Origin: Streptomonospora sp. PA3
Lineage (GTDB): Bacteria > Actinomycetota > Actinomycetes > Streptosporangiales > Streptosporangiaceae
Direction of reading: 5' to 3'
Length of the DNA: 64,000 nucleotides
Assembly (NCBI RefSeq): GCF_009728995.1
Contig: NZ_VTZW01000007.1
Location: 124,001 to 188,000, forward strand
Each line of letters opens with the position of its first letter. The stretch's first letter is position 1. Below are positions 35,191 to 42,728 of the stretch, one piece after another. The notes beneath the pieces are model-generated. The model had not been told where the DNA came from, searched no databases, and saw only the letters and a list, made by a program, of their open reading frames with translations. A program made the position numbers and the translations under genes.

Positions 35191-35395
35191 GCCCCACCGC
35201 AGACCCGGCGGCACTCGGGAAACCCGGTGGGCCGGCACCGGCCGCATGCCTGGAGGCATCGCCGCGGCCGGCGGCAGCGAGCTGACCTGGGCCGAAGGCG
35301 ACGCGGGCGCGGCCTCGGCGGTATTGGACCGCGCCCGAGGGCGCCCTGCGCATCCCGCTGACCTTCTCGATGGTGGCGCGCCGCCCCTGCCCGGC
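35191..35395. other. Short stretch with an unassigned coding remnant
   Basis: One plus-strand frame here encodes 'GALRIPLTFSMVARRP', which looks like the last strand of some enzyme (for example a methyltransferase), but no start or other motif is found. It precedes two clear gene stumps and may belong to the same decayed area. Confidence 0.3.
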
Positions 35396-35638
35396 TCAGG
35401 CCCGCAGGCCGGCGTCGACCGGCAGGACCGCCCCGGTCACATAGGAGGAGCGGTCGCTCAACAACCAGGCCGCGGCCTGGGCGATCTCCTCGGGCTCGGC
35501 CATGCGCCCCAGCGGCGCCGCGGCCTCCATCCGATCGGTGAGACCGGGCGAGTGCTCCTCCCAGGTGCGGACCATCTCGGTCAGAGTCGAGCCGGGGGCG
35601 ATCGCGTTGACGCGGATCCCCTCGGGCGCGACCAGCAG
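35396..35638 (-). pseudogene. 3' stump of an SDR gene
   Basis: The minus strand encodes only the C-terminal third of a classical SDR: 'APEGIRVNAIAPGST', 'PLGRMAEPEEIAQAAAWLLS' and 'SYVTGAVLPVDAGLRA' then TGA. The Rossmann N-terminus and YxxxK are missing, and homology stops abruptly near 35638, where a plus-strand XRE stump begins. Confidence 0.8.
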
Positions 35639-35734
35639 GTGGTGATCTACACCGCCGCGCCCGGCTCCGCGGCGCAGGAGGCCCTGCGGCTGCTGTCGGT
35701 CGTCGGGACCCAGCGCATGGACGCACCCCGCTGA
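35629..35734 (+). pseudogene. 3' stump of an XRE/MmyB-type regulator gene
   Basis: The plus strand encodes 'DQQVVIYTAAPGSAAQEALR' plus 'LLSVVGTQ' and a stop at 35732-35734. This is the typical C-terminus of XRE regulators with an MmyB-like ligand domain; the rest of the gene is missing. It touches the SDR stump back to back. Confidence 0.75.
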
Positions 35735-35781
35735 GCGGCGCGGGCCCAGGACCCGCCCCCTCAGCCGGGGCCCGCCTGCCC

Positions 35782-36360
35782 TCAGGTGGCGGTGCGGCCG
35801 TCGATGGTCTCGCGCAGGATGTCGGCGTGGCCGGCGTGCTGGGTCGTCTCGGCGATGACGTGGATCAGCACCCGGCGCACGCTGTACTCCGCTCCCGGCT
35901 CGCTCCACGGCGCCTCCGGCAGCGGGTGCGTCGCCGAGAGGTCGGGCAGGGAGGCGACGACCTCCTCGGTGCGCTCGGCCACCCGCTCGTAGCGCCGGAG
36001 GATCCCCTCCAGGGTGTCGCCGGGCAGCATCGCGAAGTCGTTCTCGCGGTCGATGATCCACTGCGGGAGCTCGCGCGCGGTGCCGGCCATGAGGTCGTCC
36101 CAGGTGACGCCGTCGGGCAGGTCGAAGCGCATCGCCGCGGGGCCCTCGACGGCGAAGCGCAGCCAGGCCTCCTCCGTGGAGGCCACGTGCTTGACCAGTC
36201 CGCCCAGGCACAGCGCGCTGACCGTGGGACGCAGGCGGATCTGCTCGTCGTCGAGCCCGCGGACGGCGCCGATCAGGGCTTCGCGTGCGGTGGCGAGTTC
36301 GGCGAGCAGGTCGGCGCGCTCGCTGCCGAGTCGGCTGGTGGGCGTGGCGGTTGCGGTCAT
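35782..36360 (-). CDS. DinB family protein (DUF664)
   Basis: A 192-residue four-helix bundle protein of the DinB/YfiT superfamily. Signatures are 'LGGLVKHVASTEEAWLRF' (first metal His), 'RRYERVAERTEEVVASLPDL' and 'VRRVLIHVIAETTQHAGHAD' (two metal His). Known members are metal-dependent thiol transferases using mycothiol or bacillithiol, so a mycothiol-linked detoxification role is possible. A GGAAGGA site precedes ATG 36360. It is divergent from a WYL regulator gene across 98 bp, a common pairing. Confidence 0.88.
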   Translation of the reverse strand: MTATATPTSRLGSERADLLAELATAREALIGAVRGLDDEQIRLRPTVSALCLGGLVKHVASTEEAWLRFAVEGPAAMRFDLPDGVTWDDLMAGTARELPQWIIDRENDFAMLPGDTLEGILRRYERVAERTEEVVASLPDLSATHPLPEAPWSEPGAEYSVRRVLIHVIAETTQHAGHADILRETIDGRTAT

Positions 36361-36419
36361 GACGGGGTCCTTCCGGTCGTCGTCCTCATCGGGTACAGGA
36401 CCACCCTCGCAACGGCAGC

Positions 36420-36434
36420 GGACAGGTTGTGTCC
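36420..36434. promoter_or_regulatory. Operator-like repeat between dinB-like and WYL genes
   Basis: GGACA-GGTTG-TGTCC is a perfect 5-bp inverted repeat with 5-nt spacer; a related GTACAGGACC lies about 20 bp upstream. Likely binding site of the WYL regulator. Confidence 0.5.
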
Positions 36435-36458
36435 TCTTCTTCGGGCAGGATGGATTTC

Positions 36459-37478
36459 ATGCCCACCGCTTCAGCGCGCCTGCTGGCGCTGCTCTCGCTG
36501 CTGCAGACACGCCGGGACTGGCCGGGAGACGTGCTGGCCCGGCGCCTGGAGGTCAGCACGCGCACCGTGCGCCGCGACGTCGAGCGCCTGCGCGAGCTCG
36601 GCTATCCCATCGCGGCCGCCAAGGGCCCCGACGGCGGGTACCGGCTGCGCGCCGGCACCGACCTGCCCCCGCTGCTGTTCGACGACGAGCAGGCGGTCGC
36701 CCTGGCCGTGGCGCTGCAGACCGCCGCCACCGCCGGCGCCGGGATCGAGGAGTCCGCGGCCCGCGCGCTGAACACCGTCCGCCAGGTCATGCCGGCCCGG
36801 CTGCGCCGCCGCATCGACACCGTCCAGGTCACCGCCGTCGAGCCGGCGGCGCACCGGCCCCGGGCCGACAGCGCCGTGCTGGCGGCGCTGGGTGCGGCCG
36901 TGCACGCCCGGGAGGTGCTGCGCTTCGACTACGACCCCGTCGCCGCGCCCGAGGGCGGCCGCGGGCCCGCACCCGACACACCGCCTCCGCCGCGCCGGGT
37001 CGAGCCCCACCACCTCGTCACCTGGCGCGGGCGCTGGTACCTCGTGGCCTGGGACCTCGACCGCGGCGACTGGCGCACCTTCCGCGCCGACCGGATCACC
37101 CCGCGCACCCCCACCGGACCCCGCTTCGCCCCGCGCGAGGTGCCCGGCGGCGACGTCGCCGCCTATGTCGCCGCCCGGTTCCGGGGCGCCGGCGGTCCCC
37201 ACGCCTGGCCCTGCCGCGGCGAGGTCGTCCTCGACCTGCCCGCCGACGCGGTGTCCCCCTACGCCCGCGACGGCGTCGTCGAGGAACTCGGGCCCGCCCG
37301 CTGCCGGCTCGTCCTGGGCTCGTGGTCGTGGCCCGGCCTGGCCGCCGCCCTGGGCATGTTCGACGCCGACATCGAGGTGGTGGGCCCGCCCGAGCTCACC
37401 GACGCCTTCGCGATGCTGGCCCGCCGCTACGCCCGCGCCGCCGGCGGTGCCGCCGACGCGCCGCGGCCGGACTCCTGA
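36459..37478 (+). CDS. YafY-type HTH/WYL-domain regulator
   Basis: A 339-residue regulator. The N-terminal HTH_11 is 'ARLLALLSLLQTRRDWPG' through 'RRLEVSTRTVRRDVERLREL'. The WYL domain starts near residue 130 with 'VEPHHLVTWRGRWYLVAWDL', where 'RWYLVAWD' is the WYL core, and ends in a WCX-like domain. WYL proteins sense ligands such as single-stranded DNA or metabolites. ATG 36459 was preferred over ATG 36450. It probably controls itself and the divergent DinB gene. Confidence 0.88.
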   Translation: MPTASARLLALLSLLQTRRDWPGDVLARRLEVSTRTVRRDVERLRELGYPIAAAKGPDGGYRLRAGTDLPPLLFDDEQAVALAVALQTAATAGAGIEESAARALNTVRQVMPARLRRRIDTVQVTAVEPAAHRPRADSAVLAALGAAVHAREVLRFDYDPVAAPEGGRGPAPDTPPPPRRVEPHHLVTWRGRWYLVAWDLDRGDWRTFRADRITPRTPTGPRFAPREVPGGDVAAYVAARFRGAGGPHAWPCRGEVVLDLPADAVSPYARDGVVEELGPARCRLVLGSWSWPGLAAALGMFDADIEVVGPPELTDAFAMLARRYARAAGGAADAPRPDS

Positions 37479-37579
37479 GCTCCCCCGCCCGCCGGTCCGG
37501 TGAGGCGACCGGGGGAGCCGGACCGGGACGGGTACGCGTCGGGCCCCCGCGGGCGCCCGGACCGTGCGACACTCGATGC

Positions 37580-37957
37580 GTGGCCTCCAAACTCTTTCCG
37601 ATGCTGTCCTGCGGCGATCTCCAGCGGTCCCTCGCCTTCTACCGCGACCTGCTCGAAGGCGTGGAGACCTACCGGTTCCCCGAGCAGGGGGACCCGCAGT
37701 TCATCGCGCTGAGGATGGGCCAATCCGAGATCGGGCTGGGTCCGGTCTCCGAGCGGCCGCTGCACGGCCGCCCGCAGCGTCCCGCGGGAGGCCACCGCAT
37801 GGAACTGTGCGTCTACGTCGACGACGTCGATGCGGTGTTCGCCCGGGCGCGCGCCGCCGGGTTCGAGGCGGTCGCCGATCCGGCCGAGACGCCCTGGGGA
37901 GAGCGCATCGCCTGGATCGCCGACCCCGACGGCAACCTGGTGATGCTCACCCGCTGA
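37580..37957 (+). CDS. VOC/glyoxalase-like protein
   Basis: A 125-residue VOC protein: 'PMLSCGDLQRSLAFYRDLLE' begins module one, and 'MELCVYVDDVDAVFARARAA' and 'RIAWIADPDGNLVMLTR' form module two. The start is GTG 37580, as no ATG fits. It lies 101 bp after the WYL regulator gene in the same direction and might be cotranscribed. Likely roles are glyoxalase or sequestration; the ligand is unknown. Confidence 0.85.
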   Translation: MASKLFPMLSCGDLQRSLAFYRDLLEGVETYRFPEQGDPQFIALRMGQSEIGLGPVSERPLHGRPQRPAGGHRMELCVYVDDVDAVFARARAAGFEAVADPAETPWGERIAWIADPDGNLVMLTR

Positions 37958-38038
37958 GTTCGCGCGCGCCCGGACCGGGTGCGGCGGCGCGGCGGTGATG
38001 CGGTCGGGTGCCGCCGGGTGGGGGAGGCGTACGGGAAC

Positions 38039-38656
38039 TCAGCCGACGCGGTGCACGCTGACGGCGTAGCCGCCGCCGGTGTAGGCGTGGCCGTCCCAGG
38101 TGGCGTGCCGGCTGACCGGCGCGAGCCCGGCGGCGGCGCACCAGGCGTCGTAGTCGGGCAGACCCAGCGGGGCCTCGTCCAGGGGCAGGTGGGCGGGGTC
38201 GAGGCCGAATCCGGCGACCAGCAGCCCGCCCGGAGCAAGGAGCGAGGCCAGGGCGGCGACGACGGCGGGCTCGGTGCCCGCGGCCAGCAGCGGGATCACG
38301 TTGCCGGCCGCCACGACCATGTCGAAGTCCGGATCCAGCCCCAGTGCGGCCACCTCGGCCAGGTCGGCCTCCAGCCACGCCAGCTCGGGCGCGCGGCGGC
38401 GCGCCTGGGCGAGCATGGAGGCGTCGACGTCCACGCCGGTGCAGGTGTGGCCGAGCTCGGCCAGGCGGATGGCGACCCGGCCGGTGCCGCATCCGGCGTC
38501 GAGAACGCGCGAGCCCGGGCGCAGCAGCCCGTCGCAGAAGCGGGCCTCGCCGTGGACGTCGGCGCCGGAATCGGCCAGGGCGGCGAACCGGGCGGCGTAG
38601 CGCTCCCCGGAGTCCTTGCCCGCCACCTGGGCCCAGCGGCTGGCGCGCTCCTCCAT
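38039..38656 (-). CDS. Class I SAM-dependent methyltransferase
   Basis: A 205-residue methyltransferase with motif I 'SRVLDAGCGTGRVAIRLAEL', acidic loop 'CTGVDVDASMLAQARRRAPE' and 'DMVVAAGNVIPLLAAG' as motif II. The closing strands 'HATWDGHAYTGGGYAVSVHR' are characteristic of a small actinobacterial methyltransferase group. ATG 38656 follows AAGGAGGAG. It is divergent from the DHFR-like gene (146-bp gap). It is not closely similar to the two methyltransferases with the shared operator. Confidence 0.87.
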   Translation of the reverse strand: MEERASRWAQVAGKDSGERYAARFAALADSGADVHGEARFCDGLLRPGSRVLDAGCGTGRVAIRLAELGHTCTGVDVDASMLAQARRRAPELAWLEADLAEVAALGLDPDFDMVVAAGNVIPLLAAGTEPAVVAALASLLAPGGLLVAGFGLDPAHLPLDEAPLGLPDYDAWCAAAGLAPVSRHATWDGHAYTGGGYAVSVHRVG

Positions 38657-38802
38657 CGTCTCCTCCTTCGCACCCGGTCGCCTCGACGGTACCGCGCGGG
38701 CCGGGCCCTCGGGGAATCCGCGGGCCGCGGTCCGATGAGTTCGCGCCTCGCCGACCGTCCATCAGTGAGAGCCGAACATCCACCCCTGGAAAGGACCGCG
38801 CC

Positions 38803-39411
38803 ATGGGCACGACGTATCTGCACGCGGTGGCCTCGCTGGACGGCTACATCGCCGACCCGAACGACGACGTGGGACCGCTGCACGACTGGTATTTCAGCGG
38901 CGACCATCCCCTCGTCGGCGAGGACCGCCCCGATGTGCACGGTGCGCCGTTCCGGGTCTCGGCGGCCTCGGCCGACTACGTGCGCGGCATGTGGTCGCGC
39001 CAGAGGGTCCTGGTCGTCGGACGGCACCAGTTCGACCTGACCAACGGCTGGGAGGGGCACCCGCCGGCGAGCGAGCACGTCGTGGTCGTGTCGCACCGGC
39101 CTCGGCCGCGGGGGTGGCACCCGCAGGCGCCCTTCCACTTCGCCGCCTCGGTGCAGGAGGGCATCGCGCAAGCACAGGAGCTGGCCGGCGAGGGGGAGAT
39201 CGGTGTGGGCGCAGGCGAGGTCGGCGGACAGGCGCTGTCGCTGGGGCTCGTCGACCACGTGGCGATCGACGTCGTGCCGGTCGTCTTCGGGCGGGGCAAG
39301 CCCTACTTCGGGCCGCTCGCCGACGGCCACCTGATGCTCGGGGATCCCGAGGTGGTCATCCGCGGCGACGGGGTGCTCCATATGCGCTACCCGGTGCCCC
39401 GGCAACGCTGA
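38803..39411 (+). CDS. Dihydrofolate reductase-like (RibD C-terminal) protein
   Basis: A 202-residue protein of the DHFR/RibD reductase fold. 'YLHAVASLDGYIADPNDDVG' is the standard N-terminus, 'RVLVVGRHQFDLTNGW' the second strand, and 'VDHVAIDVVPVVFGRGKPYF' the typical C-terminal signature. Actinomycete members of this group are abundant and mostly of unknown substrate; pterin or flavin-precursor reductase activity is conceivable. The ATG at 38803 follows AAAGGA. Confidence 0.88.
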   Translation: MGTTYLHAVASLDGYIADPNDDVGPLHDWYFSGDHPLVGEDRPDVHGAPFRVSAASADYVRGMWSRQRVLVVGRHQFDLTNGWEGHPPASEHVVVVSHRPRPRGWHPQAPFHFAASVQEGIAQAQELAGEGEIGVGAGEVGGQALSLGLVDHVAIDVVPVVFGRGKPYFGPLADGHLMLGDPEVVIRGDGVLHMRYPVPRQR

Positions 39412-39583
39412 GCACCGGGTAGCGCCCGGCGCGGACGGGAGGTACCACGCCGCTTCGGCCGCGGCCGCGTCGGCGCCCCGGCGGTCCCGCAGCCGGGGCG
39501 CCCGTGCTCCCTTCCGCCGAATTACGTTTATGTTTGGTTGCATCTCTACGTAACTACGAAACAAAAAACGAAACGGTGGGTGA
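39412..39583. other. A-rich intergenic patch
   Basis: From about 39520 to 39580 the plus strand is strikingly A/T-rich for this genome (for example ACAAAAAACGAAAC). On the minus strand the patch supplies a broken T-run directly after the palindrome at 39584-39624. No gene is visible. Confidence 0.5.
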
Positions 39584-39624
39584 ATCCTGGCTTCCGATAA
39601 GCGTGCCTTATCGGAAGCCAGGAT
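39584..39624. repeat. Perfect 18-bp inverted repeat with 5-nt loop
   Basis: Left arm 39584-39601 (ATCCTGGCTTCCGATAAG) is the exact complement of right arm 39607-39624; the loop is CGTGC. It is the longest perfect palindrome I found in the window. It may be a terminator read on the minus strand, a recombination or mobile-element end, or a miniature transposable remnant. I do not recognise the sequence. Confidence 0.7.
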
Positions 39625-40136
39625 GGGGGGGTGTCAAGGGAGCGGCCGAGGGGCGCCAACGAAACCGCCGCCACCGCCGAAGGAGCCGGAGCCCCGCTCG
39701 AAGCGAGGCCAAAGAGCCGCCGACGACGACGGGACCCGCACGGCCCTGTCTCGCGCCGGGTGCGCTCAGCATGATGACGTGTCGTCGGGTTGAGAAGCGC
39801 TGCAACGCATCACCGGTCCGCCACGCTCAACCGGCGAGCGACGACAGCGGACTCAGTAAGGGCGCTTCCCGAGGTTCCGCGGCGAGTGCGCGCCCTCGCC
39901 GGCGGCCGGGAGCGATACCGACGGGACCACGGGCGGCCGGAGAAGAGGACGCCCCCTGTCCTCTCGGCTTGCGAGGGTGGGGGCATCAGCGATGGCGATC
40001 GGAAGGACCCCCGATGACCTCGGCCCCCACCGATCCGGCTCCTGCGGCCGGCGTGAGGGGGAGCGGGCCGGTCCGCTCACCGAGGCGGCGGTGGCCCGGG
40101 CTGCCTTGCGGAGGGCGGTGCAGGCGTCAAGCGACG
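39625..40136. other. 0.5-kb stretch without a supported gene
   Basis: All frames lack recognisable motifs, and the composition is more mixed than in neighbouring genes. A 65-codon minus-strand frame (39608-39805) overlaps the palindrome and has no ribosome site. It may be non-coding RNA or debris of an insertion. Confidence 0.4.
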
Positions 40137-40203
40137 TCCGGCTGCGTGCCTCCGCGAGGAACCGCGCCGACTCCTCGCCCTGCTCGGCCCGGCGCCGGGC
40201 CGC
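40137..40203 (-). pseudogene. Inverted 3' remnant of an AlkZ-like gene
   Basis: The minus strand encodes 'AEQGEESARFLAEARSR', nearly the same as 'AEQGEKLARFLSEGRSR' at the end of the adjacent plus-strand gene (41262-41316). The nucleotide match is also high over about 50 bases. Only this C-terminal piece is left, in reverse orientation just before the intact gene. Confidence 0.65.
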
Positions 40204-40242
40204 CGACGCACCGGCCCACGGCACCCGAGGACGCGTGATCCG

Positions 40243-41340
40243 ATGACCGTACTGGGCACCCGCGCGCTCAACCGCGCCACGCTGGCCCGCCAACTGCTCC
40301 TGCACCCCGCCGACATGCCCGCACCCAGCGCCGTCGCCCACCTGTGCGGCATGCAGGCGCAGGAACCGCAGGAGCCTTTCACCGGCCTCTGGTCGCGACT
40401 GCGCGCCTTCGACCCGGCGCAGCTGTCCAGCCTGCTGAACGGGCGGCGGCTGGTGCGCATGCACCTCATGCGCCGCACCATCCACCTGCTCACCGCCGCC
40501 GACGCCCTGGCCTGGCGGTCCCGCCACGACCCGATGCTGCGCCAGCGGGTCCTGGCCGTCTTCCGCCGCGAGCTTCAGGGAGTCGACCTGGACGAGCTCG
40601 CATCGGCCGTGCAGGCCGCGACGGCCGACGGCCGGCCCCGCACGACGGCCGAGCTCGCGCGGGAGCTGGCCCGGCACCGGCCCGAGCCGGGCAGCCAGGC
40701 GCTGGGCGAGATCGCCACCGCCCTGGTCCCGATGGTGCAGGCGCCGCCGCGCGGGCTGTGGCGCACCGAGGCGGGCGTGCGCCTCGTAGCGCTGTCGTCG
40801 TGGCTGGGGACCGAACCCGACCCGCCGTGCCCGGAAAGCGGCGATCCCGCGGGCCAGGCGCTGGTACGGCGCTATCTGGCCGCGTTCGGGCCCGCCGCCT
40901 CGGCCGACCTGCGCGCCTGGTGCGGCCTGTCCGGGCTCCCGGAGGCACTGTCGGCGATGCGCGAGGAACTGGTCGTCTTCCGCGACGAGCGCGGCCGGCG
41001 CCTGCTGGACCTGCCCGACGCGCCGCGCCCCGACCCCGACACCCCCGCGCCGGTGCGGTTCCTGCCCGCGTTCGACAACGCGGTCCTGGGCTACCGCGAC
41101 CGCACCCGCATCATCGACGAGGCCCACCGCGGCCTGCCGGTCACCGGAGCGCGCTTCGTCCTGCTCGACGGGCGGGCGGGGGCGACCTGGGGCCTTGCGG
41201 AGGGCGCCGTGGTGGTGACGCCGCTGCGCCGCCTGGCCGGCGCCGAGCGCACCGCCGTGGCCGAGCAGGGCGAGAAGCTGGCGCGGTTCCTCTCGGAGGG
41301 ACGCAGCCGCCGGGTCCGCATCGCCGACCCCGGCCGCTGA
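40243..41340 (+). CDS. AlkZ-like winged-helix DNA glycosylase (HTH_42 family)
   Basis: A 365-residue protein of the winged-helix HTH_42 superfamily. 'HLCGMQAQEPQEPF' carries Q38-x-Q40, the QxQ catalytic motif of AlkZ-type glycosylases, in the same place as Q37/Q39 of AlkZ. 'RRLVRMHLMRRTIHLLTAAD' is the conserved second block and 'VRFLPAFDNAVLGYRDRTRI' the third, where the last strand enters the glycosylase fold. AlkZ removes bulky alkylated bases, including azinomycin interstrand crosslinks; house-keeping relatives occur widely in actinomycetes. The ATG at 40243 has a weak ribosome site. A reversed scrap of a similar gene lies immediately upstream. Confidence 0.82.
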   Translation: MTVLGTRALNRATLARQLLLHPADMPAPSAVAHLCGMQAQEPQEPFTGLWSRLRAFDPAQLSSLLNGRRLVRMHLMRRTIHLLTAADALAWRSRHDPMLRQRVLAVFRRELQGVDLDELASAVQAATADGRPRTTAELARELARHRPEPGSQALGEIATALVPMVQAPPRGLWRTEAGVRLVALSSWLGTEPDPPCPESGDPAGQALVRRYLAAFGPAASADLRAWCGLSGLPEALSAMREELVVFRDERGRRLLDLPDAPRPDPDTPAPVRFLPAFDNAVLGYRDRTRIIDEAHRGLPVTGARFVLLDGRAGATWGLAEGAVVVTPLRRLAGAERTAVAEQGEKLARFLSEGRSRRVRIADPGR

Positions 41341-41610
41341 TCCGCCGCCCGCCCGGGGCGCCTGCGCGGCGCCCCTCCGGCCGCCGAAGCGCCCGGAAAC
41401 ACCTCGATACGTCCGATGCAGCAGCGGGTCCGGCCGCACGTCGCCTCGACCGCCACCCGCGTCCCGCCCGCCAGGCCGGTGGGCGACGGCGCCGGACACG
41501 CCCCAACGCCCGCGCTCCCCGGCGGAACCGCCCCGCAGGCCGTGCCCCCTTCACCCCAGCGCTTGGGCGACCCCATCGGGACCGGCGCGGGAGATACCCG
41601 GCGCAGCGGT
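41341..41610. other. Upstream region of the second methyltransferase, no gene seen
   Basis: Together with 41638-41731 this makes a 391-bp gap. Frames are open on the plus strand but are Pro/Arg-rich without motifs or ribosome sites. Only the operator at 41611-41637 stands out. Confidence 0.4.
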
Positions 41611-41637
41611 TTTGCCGAGGCGGCAAGAGTGTTTGCC
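41611..41637. promoter_or_regulatory. Second copy of the tripartite TTTGCC operator
   Basis: TTTGCC (41611-41616), N5, GGCAAG (41622-41627), N4, TTTGCC (41632-41637). Order, orientation and both spacers equal those of the site at 23531-23558 read on the minus strand, and GTGTTTGCC is shared outright. It lies 95 bp before the ATG of a methyltransferase paralogous to the one in the XRE locus. Confidence 0.7.
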
Positions 41638-41731
41638 CACCGCAGGTGCGGGGCGCAGGATGGCCGGAGGAAACCGCAGCGGACCGGGCGGCAGGCGCCC
41701 GGCACGGCACGGCGAGGAGGAGGACGCGCCG

Positions 41732-42355
41732 ATGAGCGAGGGCACCGAAGCCACCGGCCAGGAGTACTGGGACACCCGCTACCGGGAGAGCGAACGGATC
41801 TGGAGCGGCGAACCCAACGCCGCCCTGGTCGCCGAAGCCGCCGACCTGGCGCCGGGGCGGGCCCTGGACCTGGGCTGCGGCGAGGGCGCCGACGCCGTCT
41901 GGCTGGCCCGGCGCGGCTGGCGCGTCACCGCCGTGGACATCTCCGCCGTCGCCTTGGAGCGGGCCGCCGAGCACGCCGCCGAAGCCGGAGTCGCCGACCG
42001 GATCGACTTCCAGCGCCACGACCTGGCGCAGTCGTTTCCCGAGGGCGGCTTCGCGCTGGTCGCCGCGCTGTTTCTGCACTCCCGCGGCGACATGCCCCGC
42101 GAGCGGATCCTGCGCACCGCCGCCGCGCACGTGGTCTCCGGCGGCACGCTGCTGATCGTGGGCCACGCCGGACACGCCACCTGGGAGCACGACCACGACC
42201 AGGACGTCCGGCTGCCCGAGGCCGCCGAGGTCCTGGAGTCGCTGCAGGCCGACCCGGGGGAGTGGGAGGTACTGCTCAGCCAGGAGCGCCGACGCGACCA
42301 CGCGAGCCCGGGCGGCCACCACGCCGACACCATCGTCAAGCTGCGCCGCCGCTGA
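41732..42355 (+). CDS. Class I SAM methyltransferase, paralogue of the XRE-locus enzyme
   Basis: A 207-residue methyltransferase closely related to the product of 21757-22407. Shared blocks are 'DLAPGRALDLGCGEGADAVW' (motif I), 'GWRVTAVDISAVALERA' and 'GGTLLIVGHAGHAT', with a common tail ending in '.DTIVKLRRR'. ATG 41732 follows GGAGGAGG. The same three-half-site operator stands upstream of both enzymes, so they are probably controlled by the XRE regulator 18 kb away. There is no flavoprotein gene beside this copy. Substrate unknown. Confidence 0.87.
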   Translation: MSEGTEATGQEYWDTRYRESERIWSGEPNAALVAEAADLAPGRALDLGCGEGADAVWLARRGWRVTAVDISAVALERAAEHAAEAGVADRIDFQRHDLAQSFPEGGFALVAALFLHSRGDMPRERILRTAAAHVVSGGTLLIVGHAGHATWEHDHDQDVRLPEAAEVLESLQADPGEWEVLLSQERRRDHASPGGHHADTIVKLRRR

Positions 42356-42728
42356 CCGCCCGCGCACCCGCCGGAGGCGGCGGTGGAGCCCGCCCGCACC
42401 GGCGGTCGGATCGACCCCCCGGACCGCCCCGCGCCGCACAGGGCGCCCGGGGCCGTATCGCGGTCACGCACCGACGACCGCGGCCGGACCGGCACCGGCC
42501 GACCGCACCGGGTCGCCGGGCAGGCAGGCACCGGTGTCGGCGGCCTCCTCACCACTGGCCCGGACCCGGCGGGCGCGGCCGCGCCGCCGATGCGCCCTGC
42601 GATGCACCCCGGCGCCGCCCCGGACCGACCAGGGGGACGCGGCAGCGCGAAAACCGGTTGGCCCCCGACGCGGGCGCGGGCGACCATGGGGCGCGGCGCC
42701 GCAGCAGCGCCGCCGAAAGGAGCACCCG
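42356..42728. other. Intergenic stretch, no gene seen
   Basis: A GC-rich 373-bp gap between two plus-strand genes. No motif-bearing frame or palindrome was found; it ends with the ribosome site GAAAGGAG of the aldo/keto reductase gene. Confidence 0.4.

Noticed and set aside
35246-35734. A complete 162-codon plus-strand gene
   Set aside because: Only its last about 30 codons match the XRE/MmyB C-terminus; the upstream part is antisense to the SDR stump.
39608-39805. A 65-codon minus-strand frame ending in the palindrome
   Set aside because: No ribosome site, Arg/Pro-rich, and its 3' end is made by the palindrome itself; treated as non-coding.
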